Under the pieces are notes generated by a model. It was given only the letters and a program-made list of their open reading frames with translations, had not been told where the DNA came from and searched no databases. From SXOA01 sp046593355 (lineage in GTDB: Bacteria; Planctomycetota; Planctomycetia; Pirellulales; Pirellulaceae): a DNA stretch of 64,000 bases. Positions 25,723 to 37,999 of this stretch are shown piece by piece; position 1 is the first letter of the stretch, and each line of letters starts with the position of its first letter. The position numbers and the translations under genes are program-made. The stretch lies in assembly GCA_046593355.1 (NCBI GenBank), contig JBKJNY010000234.1, positions 12,740 to 76,739 of the forward strand, read 5' to 3'.

Positions 25723-26000
25723 TCTGTGACTCCCGGACGGACCAGCACCTGGAACAGGTTGGCGTCCCGAATGCAAAGCTTGTTGCCCATCAGTTTCACA
25801 ATGCATGGGGAGCCGGGCTGCACCATTTCGACAATGATTCCCTGCCGCATCCCCATCTCATGGAGCCGATGAATGCTGGCATTGTCGCCGACGAGTTGGT
25901 CGATGTAGGCCCGATGGCCGGTTGGAAGCAGTTCTAAGGGGATAAGGTCGGGCAATTTGGGACTCATGCGGCGACAAAGGTAACTGAGACCTAATCTCAA
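25719..26000 (-). CDS. feoA: FeoA domain protein, first of two
   Basis: This FeoA-like protein has 93 residues, with PLELLPTGHRAYIDQLVG, LHEMGMRQGIIVEMVQPG and a final NKLCIRDANLFQVLVRP strand. It is clearly different in sequence from the second FeoA, so the two are diverged rather than a recent duplication. The TTG at 26000 is preceded by a strong AAGGAGG site four bases away. An ATG 33 bases further in (25967) is the alternative, giving 82 residues. It is the first gene of the feo operon. Confidence 0.85.
   Translation of the reverse strand: MRLGLSYLCRRMSPKLPDLIPLELLPTGHRAYIDQLVGDNASIHRLHEMGMRQGIIVEMVQPGSPCIVKLMGNKLCIRDANLFQVLVRPGVTE
25985..25999 (-). promoter_or_regulatory. Fur-like palindrome at the start of the feo operon
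   Basis: The 15-base palindrome TGAGA-CCTAA-TCTCA (plus strand) has the outer TGAnA/TnTCA pattern of the 7-1-7 Fur box and lies at the first codons of the feo operon. An iron repressor bound here would block transcription. The interior match to the Fur consensus is only partial, so this is a candidate. Confidence 0.35.
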
Positions 26001-26004
26001 TACG

Positions 26005-26011
26005 CCTCCTT
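26005..26011 (-). promoter_or_regulatory. Strong ribosome binding site for the first FeoA gene
   Basis: On the minus strand AAGGAGG is followed by CGTA and the TTG at 26000. It is one of the best Shine-Dalgarno matches in the window and decides the start in favour of TTG over the downstream ATG. Confidence 0.6.
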
Positions 26012-26049
26012 ATCATAGGGTTACGATGCCACAATAGCAACAGACCTGC

Positions 26050-29457
<3,408 letters not shown>

Positions 29458-29475
29458 GGGTTGTTCCTCAAAGAG

Positions 29476-29572
29476 GGGATGGCCGCGAAAAACACGAAGA
29501 GGCACAAAAAAAGGGGGAAGCAAAATACTCAGGCAATTTCTTTGTGTTTTTTCGTGTTCTTCGCGGCCATCT
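29476..29572. repeat. GGCCGCGAAAAACACG inverted repeat, copy 1
   Basis: The left arm (about 29478-29512) and the right arm (about 29537-29571) are near-perfect reverse complements built on GGCCGCGAAAAACACGAAG. The right arm encodes the last residues and the region of the stop of MalQ. A second copy is at 48757-48840. It separates malQ from treS. Confidence 0.8.
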
Positions 29573-31115
29573 CCTCCGTATTCTTTGAAGGTGTTCGCTC
29601 ATAAGTCTCAGTAAGTTCACGGAGCTTGGTTTCCTGGTCGATCGTCAGTTGCTCCCAGCGGAACCGCCAGGTCCAGTTTCCTTCCGCGGTGCCGGGCATG
29701 TTCATCCGCGCTTCCGTGCCAAGGCCGAGGACGTCTTGCAGGGGGACGATTGCGGTATCGGCAACGGATTGGAAGGCCAGGCGAATCATGTCCCAATGAA
29801 TCTGTTCCCCCTTGGAGTCCAGATACTTCAAGGCGAATAGCCGTTCCTTTTTTATCTCGTCCGCGGCGCGGGTGGAGCCTTTTCCTTGGACGCTGTGAAA
29901 CCAGCCGGCGGTGGTGTCGTTATCGTGCGTGCCAGTGTAAACCACGCAGTGGCGGGGAAAATTGTGCGGTTGATAGTCGTTGGCTTTGGGGTCGTCGCCG
30001 AAGGCGAACTGCAGCACCCTCATGCCGGGGAAACCGAAACGATCGCGGAGGGCTTCGACCTGCGGCGTGATGACGCCTAGATCTTCCGCAATGATAGGAA
30101 TTTTGCCGAGTTTGGCTGCGACAGCTTCAAAGAACGGCTCGCGGGGACCAGGCACCCAGCGGCCGCTCGCCGCGGTCTTGGCGTTGCCGGGAACTTCCCA
30201 ATACGATTCAAAGCCGCGGAAATGGTCGAGGCGGATGGCGTCGAACATCGCCAGCGCACTCTTGAACCGCTCGATCCACCAGGCGTAGCCGGCTGCTCGC
30301 ATCTTATCCCAGTGGTACAGCGGGTTCCCCCAAAGCTGGCCGGTCTTGGCGAAATAATCGGGCGGAACGCCGGCCACCTTCGCGGCGCTGCCATCGGGGT
30401 TGAGTTCAAAAAGGTCTTGATTGGCCCACACGTCGGCGCTGTCGTGAGCCACGAAAATCGGCAAGTCGCCGAGGATGGAGATTCCGCGATCATTCGCATA
30501 TTTCTTCAGCGACGACCACTGCCGGAAGAACAGGAATTGGATGAACTTCTCGTATTCCACTTGCTGTGAGAGCTTGTCCTGCCATCGCAATAACGACTGA
30601 ATTTCCCGCGCGCGAATGTCGGCTTCCCACTGATGCCAGGCCCGTTCGTTGTGATCGGTCTTGAGGGCGCGAAACAGGGCGTAGTCGTCGAGCCACGATG
30701 CGTTCTGGGAATAGAACGCGGCGGCTTCGGTTCGTAGGTCGCCAAATGCGATTCCTTCGTAGGCGGCGAAGGCTTTCTGCAAGGCGCGGCTGTGGATCGG
30801 CCATTCCCCCTCAAAGTCGGCGTGATCGGGATCGGCGGGGGGCGATGCTGCCGCGTCCCGCGCTTCGAGCAGGCCCTCCTCCGCCAGCTTCTCCAAGCTA
30901 ATCAGGAGTGGATTGCCGCCAAAGGCGGAATAGCATTGATAAGGTGAGTTGCCGTAGCCCGTCGGCCCCAGCGGCAGCACCTGCCAGATTTGCTGGCCAG
31001 TCCGCGCCAGAAAATCCACGAACTGATAAGCGGCAACTCCCAGATCCCCGACGCCATGAGGCGAGGGGAGGGAGGTGATATGGAGTAGAATGCCCGATTC
31101 TCTTCGGCCGTTCAT
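29529..31115 (-). CDS. malQ: 4-alpha-glucanotransferase (amylomaltase)
   Basis: MalQ moves alpha-1,4-glucan segments between maltodextrins and releases glucose. The 528-residue protein is a GH77 barrel: GILLHITSLPSPHGVGDLG, WQVLPLGPTGYGNSPYQ, ILGDLPIFVAHDSADVW, the nucleophile Asp in DAIRLDHFRGFE, the acid Glu in IIAEDLGVITP and GTHDNDTT are all present. The ATG at 31115 has GAGGAAG eight bases upstream. The final 13 residues (MAAKNTKKHKEIA) are encoded by the palindrome between malQ and treS. It diverges from treZ across a 630-base region. Confidence 0.95.
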   Translation of the reverse strand: MNGRRESGILLHITSLPSPHGVGDLGVAAYQFVDFLARTGQQIWQVLPLGPTGYGNSPYQCYSAFGGNPLLISLEKLAEEGLLEARDAAASPPADPDHADFEGEWPIHSRALQKAFAAYEGIAFGDLRTEAAAFYSQNASWLDDYALFRALKTDHNERAWHQWEADIRAREIQSLLRWQDKLSQQVEYEKFIQFLFFRQWSSLKKYANDRGISILGDLPIFVAHDSADVWANQDLFELNPDGSAAKVAGVPPDYFAKTGQLWGNPLYHWDKMRAAGYAWWIERFKSALAMFDAIRLDHFRGFESYWEVPGNAKTAASGRWVPGPREPFFEAVAAKLGKIPIIAEDLGVITPQVEALRDRFGFPGMRVLQFAFGDDPKANDYQPHNFPRHCVVYTGTHDNDTTAGWFHSVQGKGSTRAADEIKKERLFALKYLDSKGEQIHWDMIRLAFQSVADTAIVPLQDVLGLGTEARMNMPGTAEGNWTWRFRWEQLTIDQETKLRELTETYERTPSKNTEEMAAKNTKKHKEIA

Positions 31116-31311
31116 GGATGCAGCTTCCTCACTTGCGGGTTGCACGGAGAGCAAATAACGCGCCGCCGCCTACCCCTTTTCAAACCCGGCCAAGCCTCTA
31201 AAGTCCATTCGCAGACAGGGAATTCGTGGCCGAGTTGCGAGCAACCCAGTGGGGTGGTTTGCTTCAATCTACCGCTCGTTTGCGTTCGCGACTTGCCCCC
31301 TGATATAGTGG

Positions 31312-31467
31312 TTTGATTCATGATTTCAGCGATTCTCTTTTGCAGCCGCAGGAGACCGGAGTGAATCAAGCTGTTTGTCTTAAGTCATTGCCAATCAAGA
31401 GGTTGCGTTAACACGACTGGTAAGTTTCTTGATTCATTCCGCCTCTTTTTCCGCATGCCTTGATTCA
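31312..31467. promoter_or_regulatory. Cluster of (C/T)TTGATTCA motifs, candidate operator array
   Basis: The 9-base word occurs as TTTGATTCA at 31312-31320, in reverse orientation as TGAATCAAG at 31362-31370, and as CTTGATTCA at 31428-31436 and 31459-31467. A partial copy (AATCAAG) is at 31393-31399. Four copies in 156 bases of a GC-rich genome, located between divergent maltodextrin and trehalose genes, suggests binding sites of a shared regulator. No regulator gene is adjacent. Confidence 0.4.
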
Positions 31468-31507
31468 TAAGGAACTGGTCCTGAATTACTACCCGACTTT
31501 TTTTAAG

Positions 31508-31592
31508 GGGTGGCACCCGACGGCTTTGCGTGGGCGTGAACCTGCGAAGGTCGTGGATCCCACGCCCACGCAAAGCCGTGGGCGTGCCACCC
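31508..31592. repeat. CACGCCCACG inverted repeat, full copy
   Basis: The arms 31508-31538 and 31561-31592 are reverse complements apart from a one-base length difference. They contain GGCTTTGCGTGGGCGTG. A single arm of the same family is at 12761-12792. Confidence 0.8.
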
Positions 31593-31745
31593 GTAACAGC
31601 GGACGACCCACCCGCAACCTTCGCTCGCAACCTCTATTATACAAAACAGCATATACTGACTAAGTGTCCAGTTTCTTCCACCGGCGGCCAACCTGTTTCC
31701 AATGGCTGGCTGGTATAGTTTTTGCACCCTTCGCCGCGAACCATC

Positions 31746-33629
31746 ATGAGCGTTTCCCGCAAATATCCTATCGGCGCTGAGATCGCCGGCGAACGGGGCG
31801 TCCACTTTCGCGTTTGGGCGCCGCGTCGCAAGCAACTCGAAATTGTCCTGGGCGAGAATGGGAGCCAGGCGACTGCGTTGGAACCGGAAGGCAACGGCTA
31901 TTTTTCCTGCGTCGTTGGCGGAGCCAAAGCCGGCGACATCTATGGCTTTCGCCTGGATGGCGGGGAGAAGCTCTTTGCCGATCCCGCTTCACGCTTTCAG
32001 CCGCAAGGTCCGCATGGACCTTCGCAGATTGTGGACCCCCAGGCCTATCAGTGGCAGGACGAGCATTGGAAAGGGCGCGGCCTCCCCGGCCAGGTCATTT
32101 ACGAAATGCACATCGGCACGTTCACCAAGGAAGGGACATGGCAATCCGCGGCGAAGGAACTTCCCGCACTCGCGGAACTGGGTGTGACGACGCTCGAGAT
32201 CATGCCCATCGCCGATTTCCCCGGCAACTTCGGCTGGGGGTATGACGGCGTGAATATGTTCGCGCCCTACCGCGTCTATGGCCAGCCGGACGACTTTCGC
32301 CGCTTCGTCGATGCCGCGCACAAGCTGAGTGTCGGCGTGATTCTGGATGTCGTGTACAACCACATCGGCCCCGATGGGAACTATCTGCGGGAGTTTGCCG
32401 AGCATTACTTTTCCGCAAAGTACGAGACGGAATGGGGCGAGGCCATCAACTTCGACGATCAGCACGCCGGCCCCGTCCGCGAGTTTTTCGCCACCAATGC
32501 TGCCTACTGGATTGATGAGTATCACCTGGACGGCCTGCGGATGGACGCCACCCAGCAGATTTTCGATGTTTCACCAGAACATATACTGACCGTTGTCGGC
32601 AAGCAGGCCCGCGCGGCGGCGAAGGGGCGGGAGATCATCATCGTCTCGGAAAACGAGCGGCAGCATGCGGAGCTCGTGCGGCCGATTGAGAAAAAGGGGT
32701 ACGGGCTGGATGGACTGTGGAATGACGATTTCCACCATGCGGCTATCGTGGCGCTGACCGGCCACAACGACGCTTACTACACCGATTATCTCGGCCATCC
32801 CCAGGAATTCATTTCCGCGATGAAGTGGGGCTATCTGTATCAGGGGCAGCGCTATTCGTGGCAGGAGATGCGCCGCGGCCGACCAGCCCTCGACCTGCTG
32901 CCGGCGCAGTTCATCAACTTCATTCAGAACCACGACCAGATTGCCAACTCCGCCCGCGGGGAGCGAATTCAGGAACTGACGAGTCCCGGCAAATTTAGGG
33001 CTATGACCGCGCTGTATCTGCTGGGGCCGGGCACGCCCATGCTGTTCATGGGGCAGGAGTTTGCCGCGTCCACACCATTTCTCTACTTTGCGGACCATGT
33101 GCCGGAGCTGGCGAAATTAGTCCGCAAGGGACGCGCGGATTTTCTCAAGCAGTTTCCGACGCTGGCCCGCCCCGAAATGCAGGCTCAGATTCCCGACCCG
33201 GCGGCGTTTGCCACCTTCGAGCGCTGCAAGCTGGATTTCGCCGACCGCCAGCGTCATCAGAAAATCTACGATCTGCATCGCGACTTGCTTCGCCTGCGGC
33301 GTGACGACGGGGCCTTCCGCGCGCAGCGGTATCGCGGCGTGGATGGAGCGGTGCTCTCCGACCGCTGCTTCATGCTGCGGTTTCTGATGGATGGCTCCCT
33401 GGACCGGTTGCTCATCGTGAATTTGGGGCGCGACCTGCATCTGGAACCGATCCCCGAGCCGCTCATCGCCCCGCCGGAAGGCATGGAGTGGCAAATACTT
33501 TGGTCGAGCGAAGACTTGCGGTATGGCGGTTGCGGGACACCCACGGTCGAAAACTTTGCCGGCTGGCGGATCCCCGGCGAGGCAGCCGTTGTGCTGAAAC
33601 CAGTGCCGTCCGATGATGAACTCCCGTAA
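31746..33629 (+). CDS. treZ: Malto-oligosyltrehalose trehalohydrolase
   Basis: TreZ cleaves trehalose from the end of maltooligosyl trehalose. The 627-residue protein has an N-terminal CBM48-like domain (FRVWAPRRKQLEIVL), then a GH13 barrel with GYDGVNMFAPYRVYGQPDDFRRFV split over the first conserved region, Asp267 in DGLRMDA, Glu302 in IIVSENERQ and Asp397 in NHDQI. The MGQEFAAST and FLYFADH segments are typical of TreZ rather than of the branching enzyme GlgB. The ATG at 31746 is used. TreY, the usual partner, is not in the window. Confidence 0.93.
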   Translation: MSVSRKYPIGAEIAGERGVHFRVWAPRRKQLEIVLGENGSQATALEPEGNGYFSCVVGGAKAGDIYGFRLDGGEKLFADPASRFQPQGPHGPSQIVDPQAYQWQDEHWKGRGLPGQVIYEMHIGTFTKEGTWQSAAKELPALAELGVTTLEIMPIADFPGNFGWGYDGVNMFAPYRVYGQPDDFRRFVDAAHKLSVGVILDVVYNHIGPDGNYLREFAEHYFSAKYETEWGEAINFDDQHAGPVREFFATNAAYWIDEYHLDGLRMDATQQIFDVSPEHILTVVGKQARAAAKGREIIIVSENERQHAELVRPIEKKGYGLDGLWNDDFHHAAIVALTGHNDAYYTDYLGHPQEFISAMKWGYLYQGQRYSWQEMRRGRPALDLLPAQFINFIQNHDQIANSARGERIQELTSPGKFRAMTALYLLGPGTPMLFMGQEFAASTPFLYFADHVPELAKLVRKGRADFLKQFPTLARPEMQAQIPDPAAFATFERCKLDFADRQRHQKIYDLHRDLLRLRRDDGAFRAQRYRGVDGAVLSDRCFMLRFLMDGSLDRLLIVNLGRDLHLEPIPEPLIAPPEGMEWQILWSSEDLRYGGCGTPTVENFAGWRIPGEAAVVLKPVPSDDELP

Positions 33630-33663
33630 TGGATGCGTATCGCGGCCCGTCCGCAATAGGAGC

Positions 33664-33748
33664 GTTGAAAAAGGGGTCTGGCTCCGAGCCACTTTTGATT
33701 TTCCCCAACAAAACGGAATGCGGCGAGGTGCCTGACCCCTTTTTCAAC
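33664..33748. repeat. GTTGAAAAAGGGGTC palindrome, copy 1
   Basis: The end arms 33664-33682 and 33730-33748 are reverse complements at 18 of 19 positions. An inner palindrome TGGCTCCGAGCCA follows the left arm. A second copy at 57474-57559 keeps both ends and has a different middle. It lies between treZ and the debranching enzyme gene. REP-type elements mobilised by RAYT transposases have this layout, but no such transposase is in the window. Confidence 0.85.
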
Positions 33749-33776
33749 AGGCAGCTAGCCGCAATAGGAGCCTGAC

Positions 33777-35813
33777 ATGGAAGACTGGGTCTTACGAATG
33801 CCGTGGGGTCACGAGCAGAGTCACGTGACCGAGCCGCTGCTGACGCGCGAATGGCTGGTGGGAAATGGACTGGGTGGTTACGCCTCCGGCACCGTTGCCG
33901 GCGTTGCCTCGCGCCGCTATCACAGCCTGCTCATCGCCGCGCTACCGGCTCACCTCGGCCGCCGCGTCATGCTTAACCATTTGACCGAATTGATCCGTTT
34001 GCCTGGTGGCGAGACAGCGCTGATCGGCGGCGAAGAGCGAGGGGGCTCGCTCGACTTGCATGGCGCTGACTTGCTGCGCGAGTTTCGGCTCGAATTCGGC
34101 CTGCCGGTTTGGCGCTATGCCTTCCATAATCACGTGATCGAAAAGCGGGTCCTGCTGCCGCACAAACAGAACACGGTGCATGTCAGCTACCGGCTGATAC
34201 AAGGGGACGGCTCGGTGCGGCTCAAGCTGCGGCCCTGCATTCACTTTCGGCCGCACGATGCACCCGTGAGTTATCCGCACGCCGGTCCGTCCCCCATCCT
34301 CTGCAACGACAAGAGGGTGGAAATCCGGCCGCAAGAGCCGCTGCCGCCGCTGTGCCTCTTCACGCACGGCGACCGCATCGCCTTTACGCTCGACAGCACG
34401 ATGCTGCCGAACATCCTTTACCGCGTGGAGGAAAGCCGCGGCTATGAGTCGTTCGGCGACCTGTGGAGCCCCGGGTATTTCCGCGCGGATTTGTCTCAGG
34501 ACAATCCAGTGACGCTGGTGGCGTCCACCGAGTCCTGGGAAACCATCATGGCCCTCTCGCCGACAGAGGCGACCGACCTGGAGCACACTCGCCGCCAGCG
34601 CCTGCTCGCCATTGCCAACCCGGCAGTGAACCGGGGTCCCGCCAGCGAGCTGGTGCTCGCTGCCGATCAATTCTTGATAACCCCGATGGGCCGCCTGCAA
34701 GACACCGCCCGCACCGCGGCCGCGGGGGACGAAGCGCGCACGGTTATCGCCGGCTATCACTGGTTCACGGATTGGGGCCGCGACACGATGATCAGCCTGG
34801 AAGGGCTGACTCTCACCACCGGCCGGCATAACGAGGCGGGGTACATCCTGCGGACCTTCGCCCAGTACATTCGGGACGGCCTGATCCCCAACATGTTTCC
34901 CGAAGGGGAGAGCCAGGGACTCTATCACACGGCTGATGCCACGCTCTGGTTCTTTCACGCCCTCAGCCGCTACGTGAGCGCGACTGGCGACCGCAACACG
35001 CTCCGCATGCTGCTGCCGAAGCTCAAGGATATTGTCGATCATCACGTCCGTGGCACGCGGTTCGGCATCGGCGTCGACCCGGCCGACGGCCTGCTCCGGC
35101 AGGGGGCGGAAGGGTATCAGCTCACCTGGATGGACGCCAAAGTTGGGGATTGGGTCGTCACGCCGCGCCGCGGCAAGGCGGTGGAAATCAACGCCCTCTG
35201 GTACAACGCCCTGCGGCTCTTGGAAAACTGGGTCCGAGAGGAAGACGGCCCCGATGCCGGCCGCGAGTTTTCGGAGATGGCCCAGCGAGTTCGCAACTCC
35301 TTCAACAAACGCTTCTGGATGGAGGAATCCGGCTATCTCTATGACGTGCTCGACGGCGAGCAGGGGAACGATCCCGCCCTGCGGCCCAATCAGCTCTTTT
35401 CGTTCTCGCTGGAGCATCCGGTCCTGGAAACTTCTCGCTGGAAGCCGGTGCTGGACATCTGCACGAAGACGCTGCTCACGCCGGTGGGCTTGCGGTCACT
35501 CGCGCCGGGCCATCGGGACTATAAGGACAAATACTTTGGCGACCTGCGGTCTCGCGACGCGGCCTATCACCAGGGGACCGTTTGGGGCTGGCTCATCGGG
35601 CCGTACATCGACTGCTATTTGCGGGTCCATCCCGAAGAGCGGGTTGCCGCCCGTAAATTCCTGAGCGGTTTCGTGGACCATCTCGGCGAAGCCTGCATCG
35701 GCAGCATCAGCGAAGTCTTTGACGCCGAAGCCCCCTTCACTCCCCGCGGCTGCATCGCCCAGGCCTGGAGCGTGGCGGAGGTGCTGCGGTGCTGGGTGCG
35801 AACCGCGGAATAA
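33777..35813 (+). CDS. Glycogen debranching enzyme (amylo-alpha-1,6-glucosidase type)
   Basis: This 678-residue enzyme hydrolyses alpha-1,6 branch points of glycogen. Residues about 15-240 match the bacterial GDE N-terminal domain (TREWLVGNGLGGYASGTVAG, RRYHSLLIA). Residues about 285-665 match the (alpha/alpha)6 barrel of the C-terminal domain, with GYHWFTDWGRDTMISLEGL, YHTADATLWFFHAL, TWMDAKVGDWVVTPRRGKAVEINALWYNAL split in several conserved stretches, and YHQGTVWGWLIGPYI. All conserved acids seem present. It follows treZ by about 150 bases, with a palindrome between. Confidence 0.92.
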   Translation: MEDWVLRMPWGHEQSHVTEPLLTREWLVGNGLGGYASGTVAGVASRRYHSLLIAALPAHLGRRVMLNHLTELIRLPGGETALIGGEERGGSLDLHGADLLREFRLEFGLPVWRYAFHNHVIEKRVLLPHKQNTVHVSYRLIQGDGSVRLKLRPCIHFRPHDAPVSYPHAGPSPILCNDKRVEIRPQEPLPPLCLFTHGDRIAFTLDSTMLPNILYRVEESRGYESFGDLWSPGYFRADLSQDNPVTLVASTESWETIMALSPTEATDLEHTRRQRLLAIANPAVNRGPASELVLAADQFLITPMGRLQDTARTAAAGDEARTVIAGYHWFTDWGRDTMISLEGLTLTTGRHNEAGYILRTFAQYIRDGLIPNMFPEGESQGLYHTADATLWFFHALSRYVSATGDRNTLRMLLPKLKDIVDHHVRGTRFGIGVDPADGLLRQGAEGYQLTWMDAKVGDWVVTPRRGKAVEINALWYNALRLLENWVREEDGPDAGREFSEMAQRVRNSFNKRFWMEESGYLYDVLDGEQGNDPALRPNQLFSFSLEHPVLETSRWKPVLDICTKTLLTPVGLRSLAPGHRDYKDKYFGDLRSRDAAYHQGTVWGWLIGPYIDCYLRVHPEERVAARKFLSGFVDHLGEACIGSISEVFDAEAPFTPRGCIAQAWSVAEVLRCWVRTAE

Positions 35814-35880
35814 GCTGGCCTACATGGGCCGCTGCGGTGCTGATATGCTTGTGAGTCCACCGGCCTGCCTTTTTCTTTTT

Positions 35881-35905
35881 TGGGCAGGCTGGAAGCCTAC
35901 CCCAC
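35881..35905. repeat. 25-base GGCAGGCTGGAAGCCTACC repeat, copy 2
   Basis: This segment is identical over 25 bases to the copy at 23239-23263. Here it lies 11 bases before the serS start codon, in the leader of that gene, and is preceded by a T-rich run. Confidence 0.8.
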
Positions 35906-35915
35906 CTACAAAATC

Positions 35916-37199
35916 ATGCTCGACCGCAAATTCATTGTCGAAAACGCCGCTGCCGTCAAACAAAACTGCGCGAATCGCGGGACGAGTTGCGATGTCGACC
36001 AGTTGATGCGGCTTGAGGAACAGCGGCGGGCGAAGCTGCTGGAAGTGGAAGAGCTGAACCGGAAAGCAAACGAGAATTCCAAGAAGATTGGTCCTGCCAA
36101 GACTGAAGAAGAGCGCAACGCCCTGAAGGAAGAAGGACGCAAGTTGCGAGCTGCCAAGGAAGCCTCTCAGGCGGAGCATGACAAGCTCGATTCCGAGGCG
36201 CGCGAGATTCAGTTGCACATCCCGAACATGACGCATCCGGCCGCGCCGGTCGGCGGCGGGGACGATGCGCATGTCGAGGTCCGCCGCGGCAAAACGGAAG
36301 TCCGCAAGTTCGACTTCCCGCCGCTGGACCACGTGCAACTCGGCGAGAAACTCGACCTCTTCGATTTCGAAGCGGGGGCTCGGACGACAGGGCACGGATT
36401 TTATTTTCTGAAGAACGACTGCGTGCTGCTCGACTTGGCGCTCCAGCGGTATGCCGTGGACGTGCTGGCCCGGCACGGCTTCACACTGACGACGACGCCG
36501 GACCTGGCTCGGCAGGAAGTGCTGATGGGGACCGGCTACAACCCCCGCGGACCGGAGACGCAGATTTACAGCATCGCCGGCAGTGATTTGTGCCTCGTGG
36601 GGACCGCGGAAATCACGCTCGGCGGCATGTACGCCGAGCAAATCATCGAAGCCGAGAATCTTCCCATCAAGTTGGCCGGCATCAGCCACTGCTTCCGTAC
36701 CGAAGCGGGCGCGGCCGGCAAAGCGACGCGCGGCATCTATCGCGTACACCAATTCACCAAGGTGGAGATGTTCGCCTTTACGCTTCCCGAGCAGAGCGAC
36801 GACATGCTGGAGCAACTTCGGGACATTGAATGTGAACTGTTCGACGGCCTGGGCATTCCGTATCGCGTGATTGACACCGCCAGCGGCGACCTCGGCGGCC
36901 CGGCCTACCGCAAGTACGACCTGGAAGCCTGGATGCCCGGCCGCGGCGAGGGGGGCGATTGGGGGGAAGTCACCAGCACCAGCAACTGCACCGACTACCA
37001 GGCCCGCCGCCTGAACATCCGTTATAAGAAAAAGGACGAGAAAGGAACCCGCTTCGCCCACACCCTCAACGGCACCGCTATCGCCCTCAGCCGAGCCCTC
37101 ATCGCCGTGCTGGAAAATTATCAGCAAGCGGACGGCAGCGTGGAAGTGCCGCAGGTGTTGCGCGGGTGGATGGGGAAGGAGAGGATGACACCCCAGTAA
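35916..37199 (+). CDS. serS: Seryl-tRNA synthetase
   Basis: This class II aminoacyl-tRNA synthetase charges tRNA-Ser. Residues 1-110 form the long coiled-coil arm that grips the tRNA (LMRLEEQRRAKLLEVEELN, KKIGPAKTEEERNALKEE). The catalytic core has the TAEITLGGMYAEQII block, motif 2 in CFRTEAGAAGKATRGIYRVHQF and motif 3 in NGTAIALSRALIAVLENYQ. The 427-residue length is normal. The ATG at 35916 begins the standard MLDRKFIVEN start; the 12 residues upstream are from the repeat. Confidence 0.96.
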   Translation: MLDRKFIVENAAAVKQNCANRGTSCDVDQLMRLEEQRRAKLLEVEELNRKANENSKKIGPAKTEEERNALKEEGRKLRAAKEASQAEHDKLDSEAREIQLHIPNMTHPAAPVGGGDDAHVEVRRGKTEVRKFDFPPLDHVQLGEKLDLFDFEAGARTTGHGFYFLKNDCVLLDLALQRYAVDVLARHGFTLTTTPDLARQEVLMGTGYNPRGPETQIYSIAGSDLCLVGTAEITLGGMYAEQIIEAENLPIKLAGISHCFRTEAGAAGKATRGIYRVHQFTKVEMFAFTLPEQSDDMLEQLRDIECELFDGLGIPYRVIDTASGDLGGPAYRKYDLEAWMPGRGEGGDWGEVTSTSNCTDYQARRLNIRYKKKDEKGTRFAHTLNGTAIALSRALIAVLENYQQADGSVEVPQVLRGWMGKERMTPQ

Positions 37200-37247
37200 C
37201 TTTCGATGCTCGTCCTTGATTAGAATGGCGGTAGGAGCCATGCCTTT

Positions 37248-37997
37248 ATGACGTCATTTGCAATTGCCAAAACTCCTGCTTCGTCTCGACGCACACCAAA
37301 TTCCTTGCTCGAATCCGACGAGGTTTTGGTCACACCAGTTGCCGGCGCACTCGCAATTCCTTCGTTTGTCGTCGATCATGCATCGTTCCGCCGCTGGGCT
37401 CGATCGGATGATTACCCCAGACACGGCAGGTTTGCCTGGTTGAACGGCATGATCTGGATGGACTTCATGGTCGAGCAAGTCTTCAGTCACAACACGGTCA
37501 AGAACGAATTCATCGCTGCTTTGGTGCGGCACGTCAACAAATACAAACTTGGTCATCTACTGTCCGACCGGGTTCTCGTGAGCAACGATAAAGTCGGGCT
37601 GTCCGCGGAACCGGACGTGCTGTTTGTCTCTTATGAGTCGGAAACTTCCGGCCGGGTTCATTTCAAAGAGAGTGCCAGCACAGGAGCTATTGAAGTGGAA
37701 GGAACACCGGATATGACCTTGGAAGTGGTGAGCGATTCCTCGGTCACGAAAGACACGGTCAATCTCAAGTCGCTGTACTTCGAGGCAGGCGTGCAGGAAT
37801 ACTGGGTCGTCGATGCCCGCCGCGGCACGGCGAAATTCACCATTCTCAAACGCGGCAGCAGAGGTTTTATTCCGGTAACGCCGTCCGCAGATGGCTTTGC
37901 GCGGTCGGTCGTTTTCGGCGCGGGAGTTCGATTGCGCGTCAAGCAAGGTCCAACCAAGCGGCCGATTTACAGCGTGACCATCAAGAGGATGTCTTGA
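37248..37997 (+). CDS. Uma2-family putative nuclease
   Basis: This 249-residue protein belongs to the Uma2/DUF820 group of PD-(D/E)xK-fold proteins, which are abundant in cyanobacteria and planctomycetes and mostly uncharacterised. The family core is visible: SAEPDVLFVS, PDMTLEVVSDSSVTKD and the Y-F-E-A-G-V-Q-E-Y-W-V-V-D-A run. The first 40 residues are a poorly conserved extension. It ends in a four-base overlap region with the next gene, which suggests co-transcription; a functional link between the two is not evident. Confidence 0.85.
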   Translation: MTSFAIAKTPASSRRTPNSLLESDEVLVTPVAGALAIPSFVVDHASFRRWARSDDYPRHGRFAWLNGMIWMDFMVEQVFSHNTVKNEFIAALVRHVNKYKLGHLLSDRVLVSNDKVGLSAEPDVLFVSYESETSGRVHFKESASTGAIEVEGTPDMTLEVVSDSSVTKDTVNLKSLYFEAGVQEYWVVDARRGTAKFTILKRGSRGFIPVTPSADGFARSVVFGAGVRLRVKQGPTKRPIYSVTIKRMS

Positions 37998-37999
37998 TC

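Larger units (their letters stand above)
31116..31745. other. Divergent intergenic region between malQ and treZ
   Basis: This 630-base gap holds no gene that I can support. Relative to its surroundings it is AT-rich in its middle. It contains a cluster of the motif TTGATTCA (see separate entry), the full CACGCCCACG palindrome (31508-31592), and AT-rich TATTAT and TATACT boxes at about 31635 and 31652 that could be part of a treZ promoter, although no convincing -35 box is at the right distance. Confidence 0.6.

Noticed and set aside
29458..29523. N-terminal extension of TreS-maltokinase
   Set aside because: The extra 22 residues come from the dispersed inverted repeat. A good ribosome binding site lies before the ATG at 29457.
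31746..33629. Branching enzyme GlgB instead of TreZ
   Set aside because: The order of the motifs, MGQEFAAST with FADH and the length fit TreZ. GlgB has a different segment after the first conserved region.
33664..33748. Remnant of an insertion sequence with coding capacity
   Set aside because: The element is only 85 bases with no open frame of its own. It is a palindromic repeat, not an IS.
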